NCBI GenBank assembly: GCA_949358305.1
Contig: OX442323.1
Location: forward strand, 2,976,001 to 3,040,000
Direction of reading: 5' to 3'
DNA length: 64,000 nucleotides
Source: Strigamia acuminata
Lineage: Eukaryota; Arthropoda; Chilopoda; Geophilomorpha; Linotaeniidae
This document shows positions 12,691 to 24,308 of the stretch, one piece after another. Made by a program: the position numbers and the translations under genes. The notes under the pieces are model-generated. The model did not search any database, was not told the origin of the DNA, and was given only the letters and a program-made list of their open reading frames with translations. Position 1 is the first letter of the stretch. Each line of letters starts with the position of its first letter.

Positions 12691-13552
12691 GGAAAAAATT
12701 CATCGCGCAAGCTAGCGAGCAGCGGACGAGTACAAATTCCGAATTCCAAGTGCAACATTATAAAGCTTTATGTACTTCATTAAATGTACTTCAAGTCGTT
12801 ATATTAAAGCGTCTGCTTTAGTCTCCGGATGAAGATACCCTGTTACATGATTCAAGAAGTCGTACAATGTATGGGAAAACGGTTTCCTCTTCTAAATTCA
12901 TTCCAGGAGAAGCAAGCCAGCGGAAGTCTTTTCCTTCAACTCATAACTTTGTCAATTTCAGTTGCAGCAAATGCAGCATGCGCAGTTGAACACCCGCATA
13001 AGAAACGCTTACAGGAAATTAGGAAAAGAAAGAACGAAAGAAATAAAGCGGAGCTCATCACTTTAACGATTTTTTTCCCAGCACGCTTTGCTGGACAGCC
13101 CAATTTCAAAATTCAAATGCGGCCAAACCAAAATCTTTAAAAATAAAAACTCACAATTTCTCCTAACTCAGACAAGAGAAATATTGAATTAAAAATTAAT
13201 TCCAAGTCTTCAATCTAAATTCAAACGACATGCTAATAATATACGACTCATTACACGAATTTCATAACTTGATGAATAAACAAAAAGACACGCCATGCTC
13301 TCTTATCATCATTTCATCGCGCTGCGGCCATAACTAATGACAAACTACAGAGTAATTAGCCAAGCCCTTTGCGATCCTGTTCGTCGCATACCTAAAACCC
13401 TTATGCAAATTGCGGGGAAAACACGCCAGCCATCCTTCCTCGTCTTGTCGCGACAGCAGGCAACCGTATGTGTGGACGACACCGTAAACAAGTGTACAAG
13501 TCTCGCTTAAACCAAACAAAAAAAATCGGCGAAAATAAATAAATGACGTAAA
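12129..13552. other. Gene-free stretch
   Basis: The 103-codon open frame at 12829-13140 has no domain I recognise and has AT-biased composition typical of chance frames here. Nothing else is seen. Confidence 0.45.
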
Positions 13553-14285
13553 TGCGTCAATTTAAACTTTATTTTAGTCGTTTTCGTCAATTTAGACATT
13601 TATTTTAGTCGATTTCGTCAAGTTAGACATTAATTTTAGTCGATTTCGTTAAGTTAGACATTAATTTTAGTCGTTTTGGTCAATTTAGACTTTTATTTCA
13701 GTCGTATATGTCAATTTAAACATTTATTTTAGTCGATTTCGTCAATTTAGACTTTTATTTTAGTCGTTTTCGTCAATTTAGACATTTATTTTAGTCGTTT
13801 TGGTCAATTTAGACTTTTATTTCAGTCGTATATGTCAATTTAGACATTTATTTTAGTCGATTTCGTCAATTTAGACTTTTATTTTAGTCGTTTTTGTCAA
13901 TTTAGACATTTATTTTAGTCGATTTCGTCAATTTAGACTTTTATTTTAGTCGATTTCGTCAATTTAGACATTTATTTTAGTCGATTTCGTCAATTTAGAC
14001 TTTTATATCAGTCGTTTTCGTCAATTTAGACATTTATTTTAGTCCATTTCGTCAATTTAGACATTTATTTTAGTCGTTTTCGTCAATTTAGACATTTATT
14101 TTAGTCCTTTTCGAGAGGTAGACATTGAATTTAATCGTTTTAGTCAATTTAGATATCGAATTTAGTCGTTTTGGTCAATTTCGGTATTAAATTTAATTGT
14201 TTCGGTCAATTTCGGTATTAAATTTAATTGTTTCCGTCAACTTCGGTATTAAATTTAATCGTTTCGGTCAATTTCGACCCGCGTT
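13553..14285. repeat. 31-bp minisatellite, about 24 units
   Basis: Each unit reads roughly GTCAATTTAGACATTTATTT then TAGTCGTTTTC. A variant block (TCGTTTTGGTCAATTTAGAC followed by TTTATTTCAGTCGTATATG) recurs at 13671 and 13795, 124 bp or exactly four units apart. That shows higher-order duplication. The unit is the reverse complement of the one at 53.6, 55.5 and 57.3 kb. The right end degrades into a GACCCGCG word and the inverse of the 9859 end. Confidence 0.9.
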
Positions 14286-14338
14286 TCAAAGAATACCGCG
14301 TTAAATTAGCATACCGCGCTCAATGAGAGCATTTACGG

Positions 14339-15261
14339 AAGAAATAGAAATAAATCGAAATCTTTTCTCATCGGCATTAGTCCATTTGTTACATCTCATT
14401 TTTATTACTTGGCACTGCATTCTCTTGCTCCGATTGAGCCATTCGTGTTCCCACTTTCAATGAATCGCTTTAATATCGTGTGACAAGTCCGGGATTCCAA
14501 ATCGTACAGAGGTCACCTTGTGCCGAAATGGCATCGATATTACATCCGAGAAAAATAACAGATGGCACTGACTTCAATGCGATCCCCATCAAAAAAAAAA
14601 TATCAAAAAACACAGATTGAAAGAAACAAAAAAATAAAATAAAATAAAACACAAAAAATCTCACAATGAACCTTGAATTATGCTCCTTCGCTTCCCTTCA
14701 TCCTTTCGGCTTTTTTTTCCCTCCAAAATCTCTCATCTCGGCTCGCATTTTTTCAATAATCTCAACATCCCTTTTCAAATAATTATTCAGCCGACAGAGA
14801 AGCCAGGAAAGCGCACAATACTCTTTTGTTTCTCCTCTCTCTCTCGTCCCATCGATTTCCAGCCTGCAAACCAAACCATGACAGCCTAAATCTGCCGTAA
14901 TGACCATCACGGACGACAGATGGCGTGGCCCAGCTCGACGCCGCCCGCTGTGGATGACCTCCACACACATGGCACTGGCCGGATACTGCAGCCTCCTTTC
15001 CTGTCTCTTCTTCTCCTTCTTCAACTCCCATCAAGCGGCTACATTTCATGTGCGAGATAAACGCGTGTCCATCTCAAGGGGTTATATAACACACGTATCG
15101 CAGAAAAAGTGGAGATAAAAAGGCAATACGGAACGATCGATGGAAAAAATCATCCGTTAATGACCACACTGTTAATTATGGATGATACTGGCAATTTTTC
15201 ACGGCTTTATGACATAATTGAGCACGAATTACTTCGAAATTACCTCGCGAAAAGCCGGTCG
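14339..15261. other. Gene-free stretch with a GC-richer block
   Basis: Positions 14880-15010 are GC-richer and open on both strands, but I recognise no protein and see no paired splice sites. The rest is AT-rich. Confidence 0.4.
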
Positions 15262-15483
15262 AAATTTTTACCGATTACGAGTCGCCCTCGAATTGTGGCC
15301 GCGTCTGAGACGCCAAGAATAGCGTATTTTTACAAAATAATTTTCCTTGGATTTCCACTAAAAAAAAACTAAATCTCCCACTAAATTAGACTTCATTTGT
15401 TACATTAAACAAATGTAACAGACGAAAAACCGAAATTGGCTGTTTTGAATAAGAGCCGCGGCTCTTAATCGATAAAATACGAT
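15262..15483. mobile_element. CCGTATTTT MITE, copy B2
   Basis: It carries the family order TTTTACCGATTACGAG, CGCCCTCGAATTGTGGCCGC, GTTACATTAAACAAATGTAA, GAATAAGAGCCGCGG, TTAATCGATAAAATACGA. The left terminal CCGTA has been lost to mutation. It is a second empty version of the 21903 insertion site. Confidence 0.65.
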
Positions 15484-16085
15484 ATTTTTTTTAAAAACAT
15501 AAATTCTTTTTAGACTTTGAAAATGAAATAAAAACTCGCAAATTAATTCAATTACGAGTAATGTAAAATTTAAACTTAATATTATTTTAATTATCACTCA
15601 CCCTTTAAAAAATTGCTTCTTTCGCTTTCAAGTTTCCACCTCGCTTTCACTAATGAGTACAAGCGTCTTAAATATTCAGATTTTTTTTCTTTCGCGTATA
15701 GTTTGCACAAATCTTTTCATCCCCCCATAATAAAAAAAAATTAAATATATAAAAAAAAAAATTTTAAAAAAAAAAAAAAAAAAATACAAAAACACGAAAA
15801 AATAAAACGAATTAATGAAAACGACTTTAAAACGAAAAAAAAAAACGAAAATTACTCGTTTCTCACTCCAAAAATAAACCCTACTTCACTTAAGTAAGTC
15901 GACGTAATTTAATCCACTCTTTTCAGCTTCACTTCACTCATCTGACCACACCCTCAATTATCCTTACAACTTGCATCAACCAAACCAAAAAAAAAAAATA
16001 TTTTCTCTTCCCCTCAAAATAAATCAATAACTTGAAGTAACTACCACTATAAATAAATGAATTTGCCTAACAAATATCGACTTAC
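15484..16085. other. A/T low-complexity stretch
   Basis: Positions 15725-15850 are almost pure A and T. No gene is seen. If the candidate exon at 16086-16248 is real, this is intron. Confidence 0.5.
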
Positions 16086-16248
16086 CTTGCGAAACGAGTA
16101 GAAACGATGCAAGTCGGCAGGTAATGCTGGATCAATAGTACTCTGCTTCTCCATGTTTTCTTTTATTTTCGACTGCGAATTAAATTGTCCTCGGATATAA
16201 TCCATCAATTGATTCGCTTCGTCAAACAAACTCGTCCGATTGTGCACG
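16086..16248 (-). CDS. Candidate host exon, unidentified protein
   Basis: On the minus strand an open, GC-balanced stretch in AT-rich DNA ends exactly at a perfect donor, AAG|GTAAGT (last exon base 16086). A plausible acceptor, GATAAG, ends at 16249. Translation reads without stops and is rich in charged residues: FDEANQLMDYIRGQF, then a 10-residue linker, then QSTIDPALPADLHRFYSFRK. Internal methionines in MDYIRG and MEKQST could instead be the start if this is a first coding exon. I do not recognise the protein, and no partner exon is found to the left. The exon length would be 163 bp. Confidence 0.45.
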
Positions 16249-18727
16249 CTTATCGGGGCAAGTGATACGGAGTACCGAGTCCCATGCGGTAAGGCGGGAG
16301 GAAAAAAGTGTAGAAAAAAGTAGAAAAAAAGCCGGGGAGACGAAACCCCCTTCAGGTTTGATGTTCGCCCAAGCAGCACGCCATGTATACTTGGTTCAGA
16401 GTCAAAATGATTTCAGTTTGTAAGCATCATTGAAGAATTCATTCATTCGCGAACCGTTTGTCGTCTTCTACCGGGAGAGGTTAGCGAACTCCGACGATTT
16501 CAGCAGCACTGCTGGAACAAGAAAAAATAAAAGAGCGAGTTAAAACAGCTGCCGCTACCTTCCATACTTGGCACATGCTCACTGCACGAAGGGAAAATGG
16601 ACTCTACTCAAAATGGTGCCAGGGAGGAAGGAAAGGAATGGATTCCGTGAGTTATACAACTGGGAAGAGACACAATGATCAAACTAAGGCCCAGAATTTT
16701 CATTCTCTTTAATTTAATTTTTTCTTTTTACAATTTTTATTAAAAAATTAAAAAATTAAAAATTACTCCGTAAAAATTATTTTTTTTTTAAAAAAATAAA
16801 AAATAAAAAATTAGAAAGTCGTTTAAAATTTACAATAAATTTAAAACCGAGTAAAAATTAAAACGGTAATTTCGTAATTGAATCAAAATTTCAAAAGCTC
16901 CGCCTTAAAATTGGCTTTTCGTTGTTGCACGCACGCAGTGCAGGGAAGCGTTCTTCCATTTTATTTCTTTTTCTTATCAATTATTCTCGAAAAAGAATTT
17001 TTTTTTTTAATTCTTTTAATTTTTTTTAAACGTATATATAAAAAAGTCAAATTAATTTAAATGTTTGGTGGAAAGAGAGAAAGAAGATATTCCAGGATTT
17101 GGGTTTTCTAATTAATTCCACCGCGCCCATTTCATCCGCTGCGTAAATATACGCTAGCTGTAACTGTCACCGTTTATGGTTTTAAAGTAAAACTCGTCGT
17201 TGTAACTTCTGGTCGCCGGCCGAATACTAGTGGCAGATCTTTTGCTGGGTGCGGTTTTCACATCTCTCTAATGAAACTCGAACCTATTTTTTAACGTGTT
17301 AATTTCCTTCATCTAAAGACATCGGCGCAAGCATTTGCGCATCTCGCGCGCACAGATAAGCCTCTTATGTAAACTCACGTTGCATATTCATACACGCGAA
17401 ATTAAAGCGCAAAAAAACAAAAACTTTTTCCGCTAAACAAAAAAAACGTGAATTCTAAATCCAAATTAATAATCTTCAATTAAAAATTAGCGATAAGCGG
17501 CTTAAATTCCCGCGCAAATGATTAAAATTTCGCAAAACAACAACAACAACAACAACAACGATTAGGTGTTAGGCGCAAACCGTGAGAAATTACGCGATTT
17601 TACACCACTTCAACTCCTTGACCCCCAAATGTCAAAGCGAGACGACGGCGCCGAAACGAGACTAAGGTCAAACCATCACGCGAAATCACGAACGAGGCGC
17701 GAAATAATTTGAATTTAGTTTAATTAAAAATTTAGTCCGCATCTAATTTCTCCGCAATTAAGCGCAATAATTTAATCCGGCGACCGCAAACCCGCCATTT
17801 CGCGTCAAAACAAATATAACAAAAAAAGCGGCTAAAAACCGACTAAAAAGACACATAAACAAATAGATAACGACGTGCGCCACACATACGCAGTCCCAGT
17901 CGCCGCCCTCGAATGTAACTAGTTGCTCTTCATTACCTGCAGATTAGAAATCGCGACGATAATATCTCGCTACTGCAATTCGTCAGAACACTTTCTGCCG
18001 TATGAAAATCCTCCCCATATTTTATGCGTTCCCCTCACGCTAATATAAAATTAACCATAAATTACTCCACTTGCCGACAGCTTTTTTATCGCGGCTTAAA
18101 ATGTGTAATTGTAGGAAGCGCCGAAGCCGGGAATGTGAACCAATTTCACTGCAAACTTCGATCTGCCTTCATCAATTTCTTCGCTCGGCGAATCGACAAC
18201 TGCAGCGCGTTAATCAAATTACTTTCTCGCGTCGACGTCAAATGAGACTGACACGTCGCGAGGTTCGTCGCCACTCGTTATTTCTATTTCAGTAAACAAC
18301 GTTACACCCGTAATAAATTGTAAACGGTACAAATTCCATTTGATTTTTAAATCGGACGATTGCAATTCGATTTTACGTTTGATTTTAAACTGTATGACTG
18401 ATATGTGTTTACGTAACGTTTGCTTTTTCTTTTAGGATTTATTTCTAAGGGGTGGTAGGGGTTTTTAAGTAAATTTATGACGCTTTCACCAATTCCTGGT
18501 TTTCGTCAGTTTTTTTTTTTTTTTTTTTTTTTTTATCCAACTGCTCATACTTTATTTATGTACAATACGTTACATTTACACTTACTTCACTTTCCCTTTG
18601 AAATTGACTAATCTGTCATTCAACGCTAGGGGAGTTGTAGTTGTATGGGTGCATTTCATAACCAAGGGTCACCGAACCCATAAATCATTTAATGGCCACT
18701 CGCTAAAGTTGATGCAAAATACAACAA
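16249..18727. other. Gene-free stretch containing a CpG-rich block
   Basis: Positions about 17100-18300 are unusually rich in CG dinucleotides for this window (for example GACGACGGCGCCGAAACGAG near 17641). They lie upstream of the minus-strand candidate exon, so a promoter region is possible. A (CAA)n run lies at 17536-17559 and a 25-30 base T run at about 18510-18535. Positions 16700-16870 and 16990-17040 are A/T low complexity. Confidence 0.4.
17536..17559. repeat. (CAA)8 microsatellite
   Basis: Eight consecutive CAA-type triplets are read directly from the sequence. Confidence 0.9.
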
Positions 18728-19290
18728 TACATAGCTAAAACGTGACTTCTCGCTACACTAAATAACTAAAACGTGACTTCTCGTTATTCTAAATAACTAA
18801 AACGTAACTTCTCGTTAATCTAAATAGCTAAAACGTGACACTTAGCAATTTTACACGATAAAAACGTGATTTTCAGCTATTTTACACGATAGAAACGTGA
18901 TTTTCAGCTATTTTACACGATAGAAACGAGATTTTTAGCTGTTTTTCACGATAAAAACGTGATGTTTAGCTATTTTACACGATATAAACGTAATTTTTAG
19001 CTATTTTATACGATAGAAAAGTGATTTTTAGTTATTTTACACGATAGAAAAGTGATTTTTGGCTATTTTACACGATAGAAAAGTGAATTTTAGCTATTTG
19101 ACACGACTCAAACGTCATGTTTACCTATTTTACGTCATTTTTAAGTAAATATACACGACACAAACGTGATTTTTGGGTGAATTTATACGACACAAACGTG
19201 ATTTTCAGCTATTTGACACGACTCAAACGTCATTTTTAGCAATTTGACACGACTCAAACGTCATTTTGAGCTGTTTGACGTTTCACCTTT
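18728..19290. repeat. 31-bp minisatellite, about 18 units
   Basis: Units read roughly TTTTCAGCTATTTTACACGA then TAGAAACGTGA. Successive copies start at 18869 and 18900, 31 bp apart. The left edge is a more degenerate version (CTAAATAACTAAAACGTGAC). Its sequence is unrelated to the 13.5-kb array although the period is the same. Confidence 0.85.
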
Positions 19291-20129
19291 AAAACGTCTT
19301 AATATGCTCGATTTCATAAAAAAAAAATGCGTTAAAAAAATTGGCAAATTGTTCAAGTTTCGGTGCCCTATATTTTGCCCTTCTTATCTGTCCCTCCCCC
19401 CGAATAAGCCGCTATTTTATCAGCCCGTGCGTCCAACTCCAGCCTTTGTCCACATTACAAAGTCAAGTGTATAAACCCTCCGCAGGGACTGGATAGTAAG
19501 ATAACCAATGGCCGTCATGTAGCAGCAGCAGCACAATCCATCCAATCCATCCTACTTTAAGTCTTATCCCTTGTTGCCCAATTTGGAACCATTATTTCCA
19601 ACAACGAGGATGGAATTTGTTCGTCGTCCGAGTTTCTACACTTGACCATCTGCGAATGAGAAGGGAGGACGAAGACTGTGTCCAACCTTCACTTTCTACT
19701 GTAGATAAGGCGCGGAGATTATTGGAAAACAATTTTCCACCACACGACAAACCGGCCAAGGAACCCAGGCTTGAATAGGCGTGTAATGGGCGGGAAGGTT
19801 CCTCTTAAGACTGAATTCACATAATTCACTATTTGTTCCCTTTAAGAGTAGAAAAGAAGAAGGGAAAGAAAGCTACGCGCCCTATTAATTACATTTTCCT
19901 ACACTTTACGCATCACATGCGCTGTGTTTGACGGATAATTTAATAGAAATATCGGTTGAGTGGCACGCTTTTGCCTAATTCAAACTAAAATTCTCGATTA
20001 TTAAGGATGGGATGAAAATATAACAAACGTATGTGATTACTACGTGTAAACTTGTACGGTGAATTTTTCCTCCTTGTTTTGTGAAGCTGAAGCAGCACTT
20101 TAATCTAAAAAATCGAAATTTTCGTCTAG
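19291..20129. other. Gene-free stretch
   Basis: No gene or transposon ends are recognised in this stretch. Confidence 0.45.
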
Positions 20130-20400
20130 TTTTCGAACTAAAAACCATATTTGCATCGAATAAACGCATTTTTGCAACTAAAAACGTATTTTTCTTGCAA
20201 AAAAACGTATTTTTCTTGAAAAAAAAACGTATTTTTCTTGCAAAAAACGTATTTTTCTTGTAAAAAAAGGTATTTTTCATTCAGAAAACCCTATTTTGCA
20301 TTAAAAAACGTATTTGGCATAGAAAATAATGTATTTTTCACACAAAAAAATTTATTTTGTTACTAAAAAACGTAATTTGCAACCAAAAAATCGTAATTTC
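20130..20400. repeat. 21-bp minisatellite, about 12 units
   Basis: The unit is roughly AACGTATTTTTCTTGCAAAA. Unit starts at 20185, 20206, 20228, 20248 and 20269 give spacings of 21, 22, 20 and 21 bp. Units decay toward the right edge. Confidence 0.85.
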
Positions 20401-21149
20401 TGGAATATGTTACGATCCGAAAATGTTTTTAAAAAAAATGTACCTGATTCCAACTAGGCACAGCACAAAACTGAAAAATCGAATTAAACACGTTTCCGCT
20501 GCATATGCTATTTTCGAATGCAACTAGAGTTTTACCCATAAAGGGCACATTTTGTTTTTAGTGTTTCAAATGTTCCCAATTTCCAAAAAAAAAAATATTT
20601 TTCCGTTTCCAAACAGTAATAATTCACATCCCCAGAAGTAAATTCACTCCTGATTACACCTTGCATGTAATTCTCCAAATATCTCGATATCTGCTTAAAA
20701 CCCAAAAAGCAAAAAAGAAAGCAAGAAAAAACCCGAAATCTATACCTCGGCTTACTCTCATCCACATTTACATTCATTTAAAATTCATATTACATAAATG
20801 TACAGTACGACGTCACCAGCTCAATTCCGGTAGCAATTTCGCTGCCATGGAAACCACAGTAGAAGTCACAAAGGGAAAGAAGAAAAAGCGATGGAAAGAA
20901 AGAATAAAGCAAAAAAAAGGAAAAAAAGGAAAAAAAGTCTTTAGTTCTGCTACAACACATGCGTTTTAGACATTGTGATCTTGCAATAAAATATAAGCTT
21001 GGAAGAATTCAACGTTACGAAGGAAAATTTTTGCAATAAGCATTTTTTTTTTTGCTATTTCACATTTTACCTTCCAAAACTTTGAGAAAGAAAAGCCAAA
21101 CTCTCTTCCACCTCAAAAAAGAAATAAAAATAAAAATAAAAAATAAATT
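20401..21149. other. Gene-free stretch
   Basis: The lysine-rich frame ending near 20969 is an A-rich low-complexity artefact. Nothing else is supported. Confidence 0.5.
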
Positions 21150-21396
21150 ACCGTATTTTACCGATTAAGAGCCGCCCTCGAATTGTAGCCGCGGCTGAGA
21201 CATCAAGAATACCGTATTTTTGTAAAAGAACAGTATTGTTTCAGTATTTAACCTAATGATCGGATGCTTCGTTCGTTGCATCTAGGACGATCAACTACAG
21301 GACTTCACATCTAGCACAATTTAATTGTTAGACCGTAATGCGATTCTGTCTTGTGTTCGTGGCGCCAACCGGCCGAAACGGTGCTAAATGAAGTTA

Positions 21397-21818
21397 TTTT
21401 GCGGGCAAATGGCGGACAACTGACATCGCGCATTTACATTTTTGGCGGACGTTATGACTGTAGTTCAATTTTATTTAATGTTTGATTTAAAAATAATATC
21501 TAAAAGTACAATAAATAATTTTCAAGCATTATTTATAAATCAAACGTTAAATAAAATTGAACTATAGTTATAGTCTGTCTTGACTAAATATTAAAACTGT
21601 AATGGAGCATGCAAAATAACGTGACCGTTGGTGTGGTTGAGGTTTTACATAACTGACTAGTTTATTCAAAGTAACATATAGGTGGCGCTGCCGCAAGGCA
21701 GTGTCACAAATTAACAAGATACATGTGACGTGCATTGGAGTGAAGAACACTCCAAGTTATAACGTCCGTCAAAAATGTAAATGCGCAATGTCAGTTGTCC
21801 GCCATTTGCCCGCAAAAA
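21397..21818. mobile_element. Nested foldback element with about 60-bp arms, level 3
   Basis: The left arm runs GCGGGCAAATGGCGGACAAC, then GACATCGCGCATTTACAT, then GCGGACGTTAT. The right arm (about 21757-21818) is its near-perfect inverse. It encloses the small palindrome at 21461-21564. Confidence 0.75.
21461..21564. mobile_element. Innermost 104-bp palindromic MITE, level 4
   Basis: The ends TAGTTCAATTTTATTTAA and TTAAATAAAATTGAACTA are exact inverses. The arms continue with TGTTTGATTT and AAATCAAACG. Confidence 0.75.
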
Positions 21819-21902
21819 GTTTTAACAATGCGAGACAACTTGGATTTTTAAAAAAATGGCGGATGTTAAGTCCTGTACTGATCGTCCGAGATTACATTAA
21901 AC

Positions 21903-22047
21903 CAGGGGTCAGCAACCTTTTGAGACGGAAGAGCCAAAAGTTACAATTTACAAAATTTCCCAGTTGTTAAAGAGCCACTACAATATTAAATTAGGTCCCA
22001 TACAGCCGAATCTTGACATCGAAAGAGCCGCAGGTTGCCGACCCCTG
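21903..22047. mobile_element. hAT-like MITE with perfect 8-bp target duplication
   Basis: 145 bp, starting CAGGGGTCAGCAACCTTT and ending AGGTTGCCGACCCCTG. CATTAAAC is present exactly on both sides (21895-21902 and 22048-22055). Related copies at 6434-6684 and 15262-15483 carry the undisturbed site, so the insertion is proven by empty alleles within the window. Confidence 0.92.
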
Positions 22048-22146
22048 CATTAAACAAATGTAACAAACGAAAAACCGAAATTGTAATTGCTGACAAAAAT
22101 GGCAGTTTTGAATAAGAGCCGCGGCTCTTAATCGATAAAATACGGT

Positions 22147-23997
22147 AAATTATTTATGAAGATATTCAAAGTAGTTAAGAAAACGACGTGTTTTAAGCTC
22201 ATTAAACTTTCCCCGCCACCAAATTCAAACTGATTAATGAATAGAGAGGAAAATGGAATTAAGCGCGGAAAAGCAAAAACGAATTCTTTTATCCCTTCCT
22301 TCTCTCCCCCGCATACAATTCGGTTAATAGGCGCCATAAAGTAACTGGTGAAGCAAAACGAAAATAGACTTTTACTGCAAGTGCCAAAGAGAAGCCCCGA
22401 GTATTAGGAAACGGACAAACCAATCTAAAAGCCAATGAAATCGCGGCGATTCGAGCGAAACAGAATAATTTGCAACCCTGCGGATCACACGGGGCCAAAC
22501 CCCGAGTTCAAAGGGTTCAAACCTCCAGAGCCCCCAAAGCAAACTTAGTGGCGCTAACACACGAATGTCTTCTTCGTTTCGTCCACTAGACTTCTTGGCG
22601 GACCCCGCTTATTGTTTGGCCATGACAAAATTGGACTGAGGAGGTCCCTAACCTCATTATACTCTTTTGTGACTTTGGCTGGGAGGAAGTGAACCCTAAT
22701 TATGTATTCATGACAGAATTATGAGCTTTTATGATGGCATTTCCTTGTCAAATTATGGAGACGAGGGTAGAAAACAGCGACCTCATCGGACTCGTTCGAT
22801 CGATTGGGTGTTAAAGTGTCTTTTCAAACAATTTCTCAATTTAAAAAATAAAAAATAAAAAAATAAAAATAAAAAAATTTTCAATCGGTTAAACGGAAAA
22901 ATAAATCATATATCTCGTGATATTTTTTTGTTTCTTCACATAAATCATAATTTAAAAGACGTATTTAGAAATTATTACAAATTTAATGATTAAAGGTAGT
23001 GAAATCGTCAATTTAATATAGTAACAAACAAATTTTTATCTCCTGCATTAATCAAACCTAATAGCAAAAACTCCGCCTTAATATCGGCTTTCCCCTCGCA
23101 AACACGCAATGCAGTGAAGCCGCATCGAGAAAAATTCAATTGTATAACATCAACAAATAAATGATATTACTTATGGCTTGTACAATTAATTTGTACAAAT
23201 TCGTTACCTTTAAGAAAAAAAACTGACGAGCGGTGACCCTAGGGGTAATGCCACCTTGACCCCAGTCAAATTTTTACTGACCCCGGTTCGATCTTGAAAA
23301 AAACTTTGTGATTTTTGTTATTTTCAAATAAATAAAATTTCTGTTTTTTTTTTCCTTCATGCAGATGCAACGACTCCTGTGTTGATAACATCTAAATAGT
23401 TTTATATGATTAAATCTCGTCTTAATACCTGACACGTGACCAAATGGTCAATTTTTAAAACCCTAGTGGTCATTTACACTATTAAAACTCAAATTGAACA
23501 ATCACTTTTAGAAAAAATCAATAAAAGGTTTCAAAAATGATACACTGAAGGCGCTGAAGTGATTATGACGATTATCATGTGACCTGTATTGGCCAATCAG
23601 ATGAATAACTGCTTCAGCACTTCAGCGCTTATGAAGAATGCTCAAACAAAGAAAAAGAGAGTTTGTTGTAAATTATTAAATAAATAAAAATAAATAATCA
23701 ATTTAATTTAACAAAAACAAATAAATAAATAACAAAAAAATAAAATAAATAAATAAGATAAAAAAAAGTATAAATAAAAGTCAAGTGGCATGCAAAATAA
23801 TCACTTGGACCTGGCGTGGGTCCTCAATAATGCAGTGGTTGTGATTATTGGAACAAGCACTTCAGCACCTTCAGCTTGTCATTTATGAAACCAAAAACAC
23901 CGCTTCATAAACCAAAAAACTCAAATACTCAAAAATTACACAACGTTATAAAAACTCCTCCTGAAATGCCATTTCCCTGCATCACTCCATTTTAACA
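22147..23997. other. Gene-free stretch
   Basis: Positions 22840-22900 and 23660-23780 are A/T low complexity. The GC-richer part at 22370-22570 has chance open frames on the minus strand. The near-inverse words GCTGAAGTGATTATGACGAT (near 23556) and ATGCAGTGGTTGTGATTATT (near 23830) hint at a degenerate repeat, not resolved. Confidence 0.4.
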
Positions 23998-23999
23998 TA

Positions 24000-24308
24000 C
24001 CGTATTTCTTCGAATTAAAGTCGCCCTCGAATACAAGCATGGTGGTAAAAAATTGCATTTCACGTAAGAATTGATCCCTAAATGGCTCAAATTTATCTCT
24101 CGACAACCATTTCGTGAAAATATCGGCTGGATTTTCCTTCCCGTTAACAAATTTAACGAGTATACGCTCGTCTCGGATCCAATCCCGAATGAAAAAGTAT
24201 TTCACTTCAATATGTTTGTTTTTGTTGTTTTGGATGAGATTGCGGGAGAAGTTCAGGGCTGCCTGGCTGTCAGAATAAATGCCGTTGCTTTAAATAGAAA
24301 AAATACGG
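24000..24308. mobile_element. CCGTATTTCTTC MITE carrying a captured retrotransposon fragment, copy B4
   Basis: The ends CCGTATTTCTTCGAATTAAA and TTTAAATAGAAAAAATACGG are imperfect inverses and both are flanked by TA. The left arm also carries GTCGCCCTCGAAT, the family word. Almost the whole interior is the copia-type RNase H fragment at 24055-24283. Confidence 0.65.
24055..24283 (-). pseudogene. Ty1/copia RNase H C-terminal fragment
   Basis: Minus-strand translation gives GIYSDSQAALNFSRN, then KHIEVKYFFIRDWI, then ENPADIFTKWLSRDKF. This is the order found at the end of copia-type polyproteins: an RNase H active-site Asp in YSDSQAAL, KHIEVKYHFIRD-like, and ADILTKPLSRDKF-like. It is a different lineage from the 26-36 kb element, whose equivalent reads IYTDSTAAMD and KHINRHLMF. 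Only about 75 codons survive, so it is a relic. Its edges coincide with the TIRs of a MITE. Confidence 0.8.

Larger units (their letters stand above)
21285..21887. mobile_element. Nested TIR element, level 2
   Basis: The left end GGACGATCAACTACAGGACTT (from 21285) is mirrored by AAGTCCTGTACTGATCGTCC, ending at 21887, with a few mismatches. It lies inside copy B3 and encloses the element at 21397-21818. No coding sequence. Confidence 0.65.
21150..22146. mobile_element. CCGTATTTT MITE, copy B3, host of a nested stack
   Basis: The outer ends are TTACCGTATTTTACCGATTA on the left and TTAATCGATAAAATACGGTA on the right, TA-flanked. Copies B1 and B2 are about 250 bp, but this one is 997 bp because at least four other elements lie inside it (21285-21887, 21397-21818, 21461-21564, 21903-22047). 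Confidence 0.8.

Noticed and set aside
13553-14285. Regularly spaced repeats that could suggest a CRISPR array
   Set aside because: Units are directly contiguous 31-bp tandem repeats with no unique spacers, and the DNA is eukaryotic. This is a minisatellite.
20661-20969. Lysine-rich 102-codon frame
   Set aside because: A-rich low complexity gives the lysines; no domain and no coding signature.
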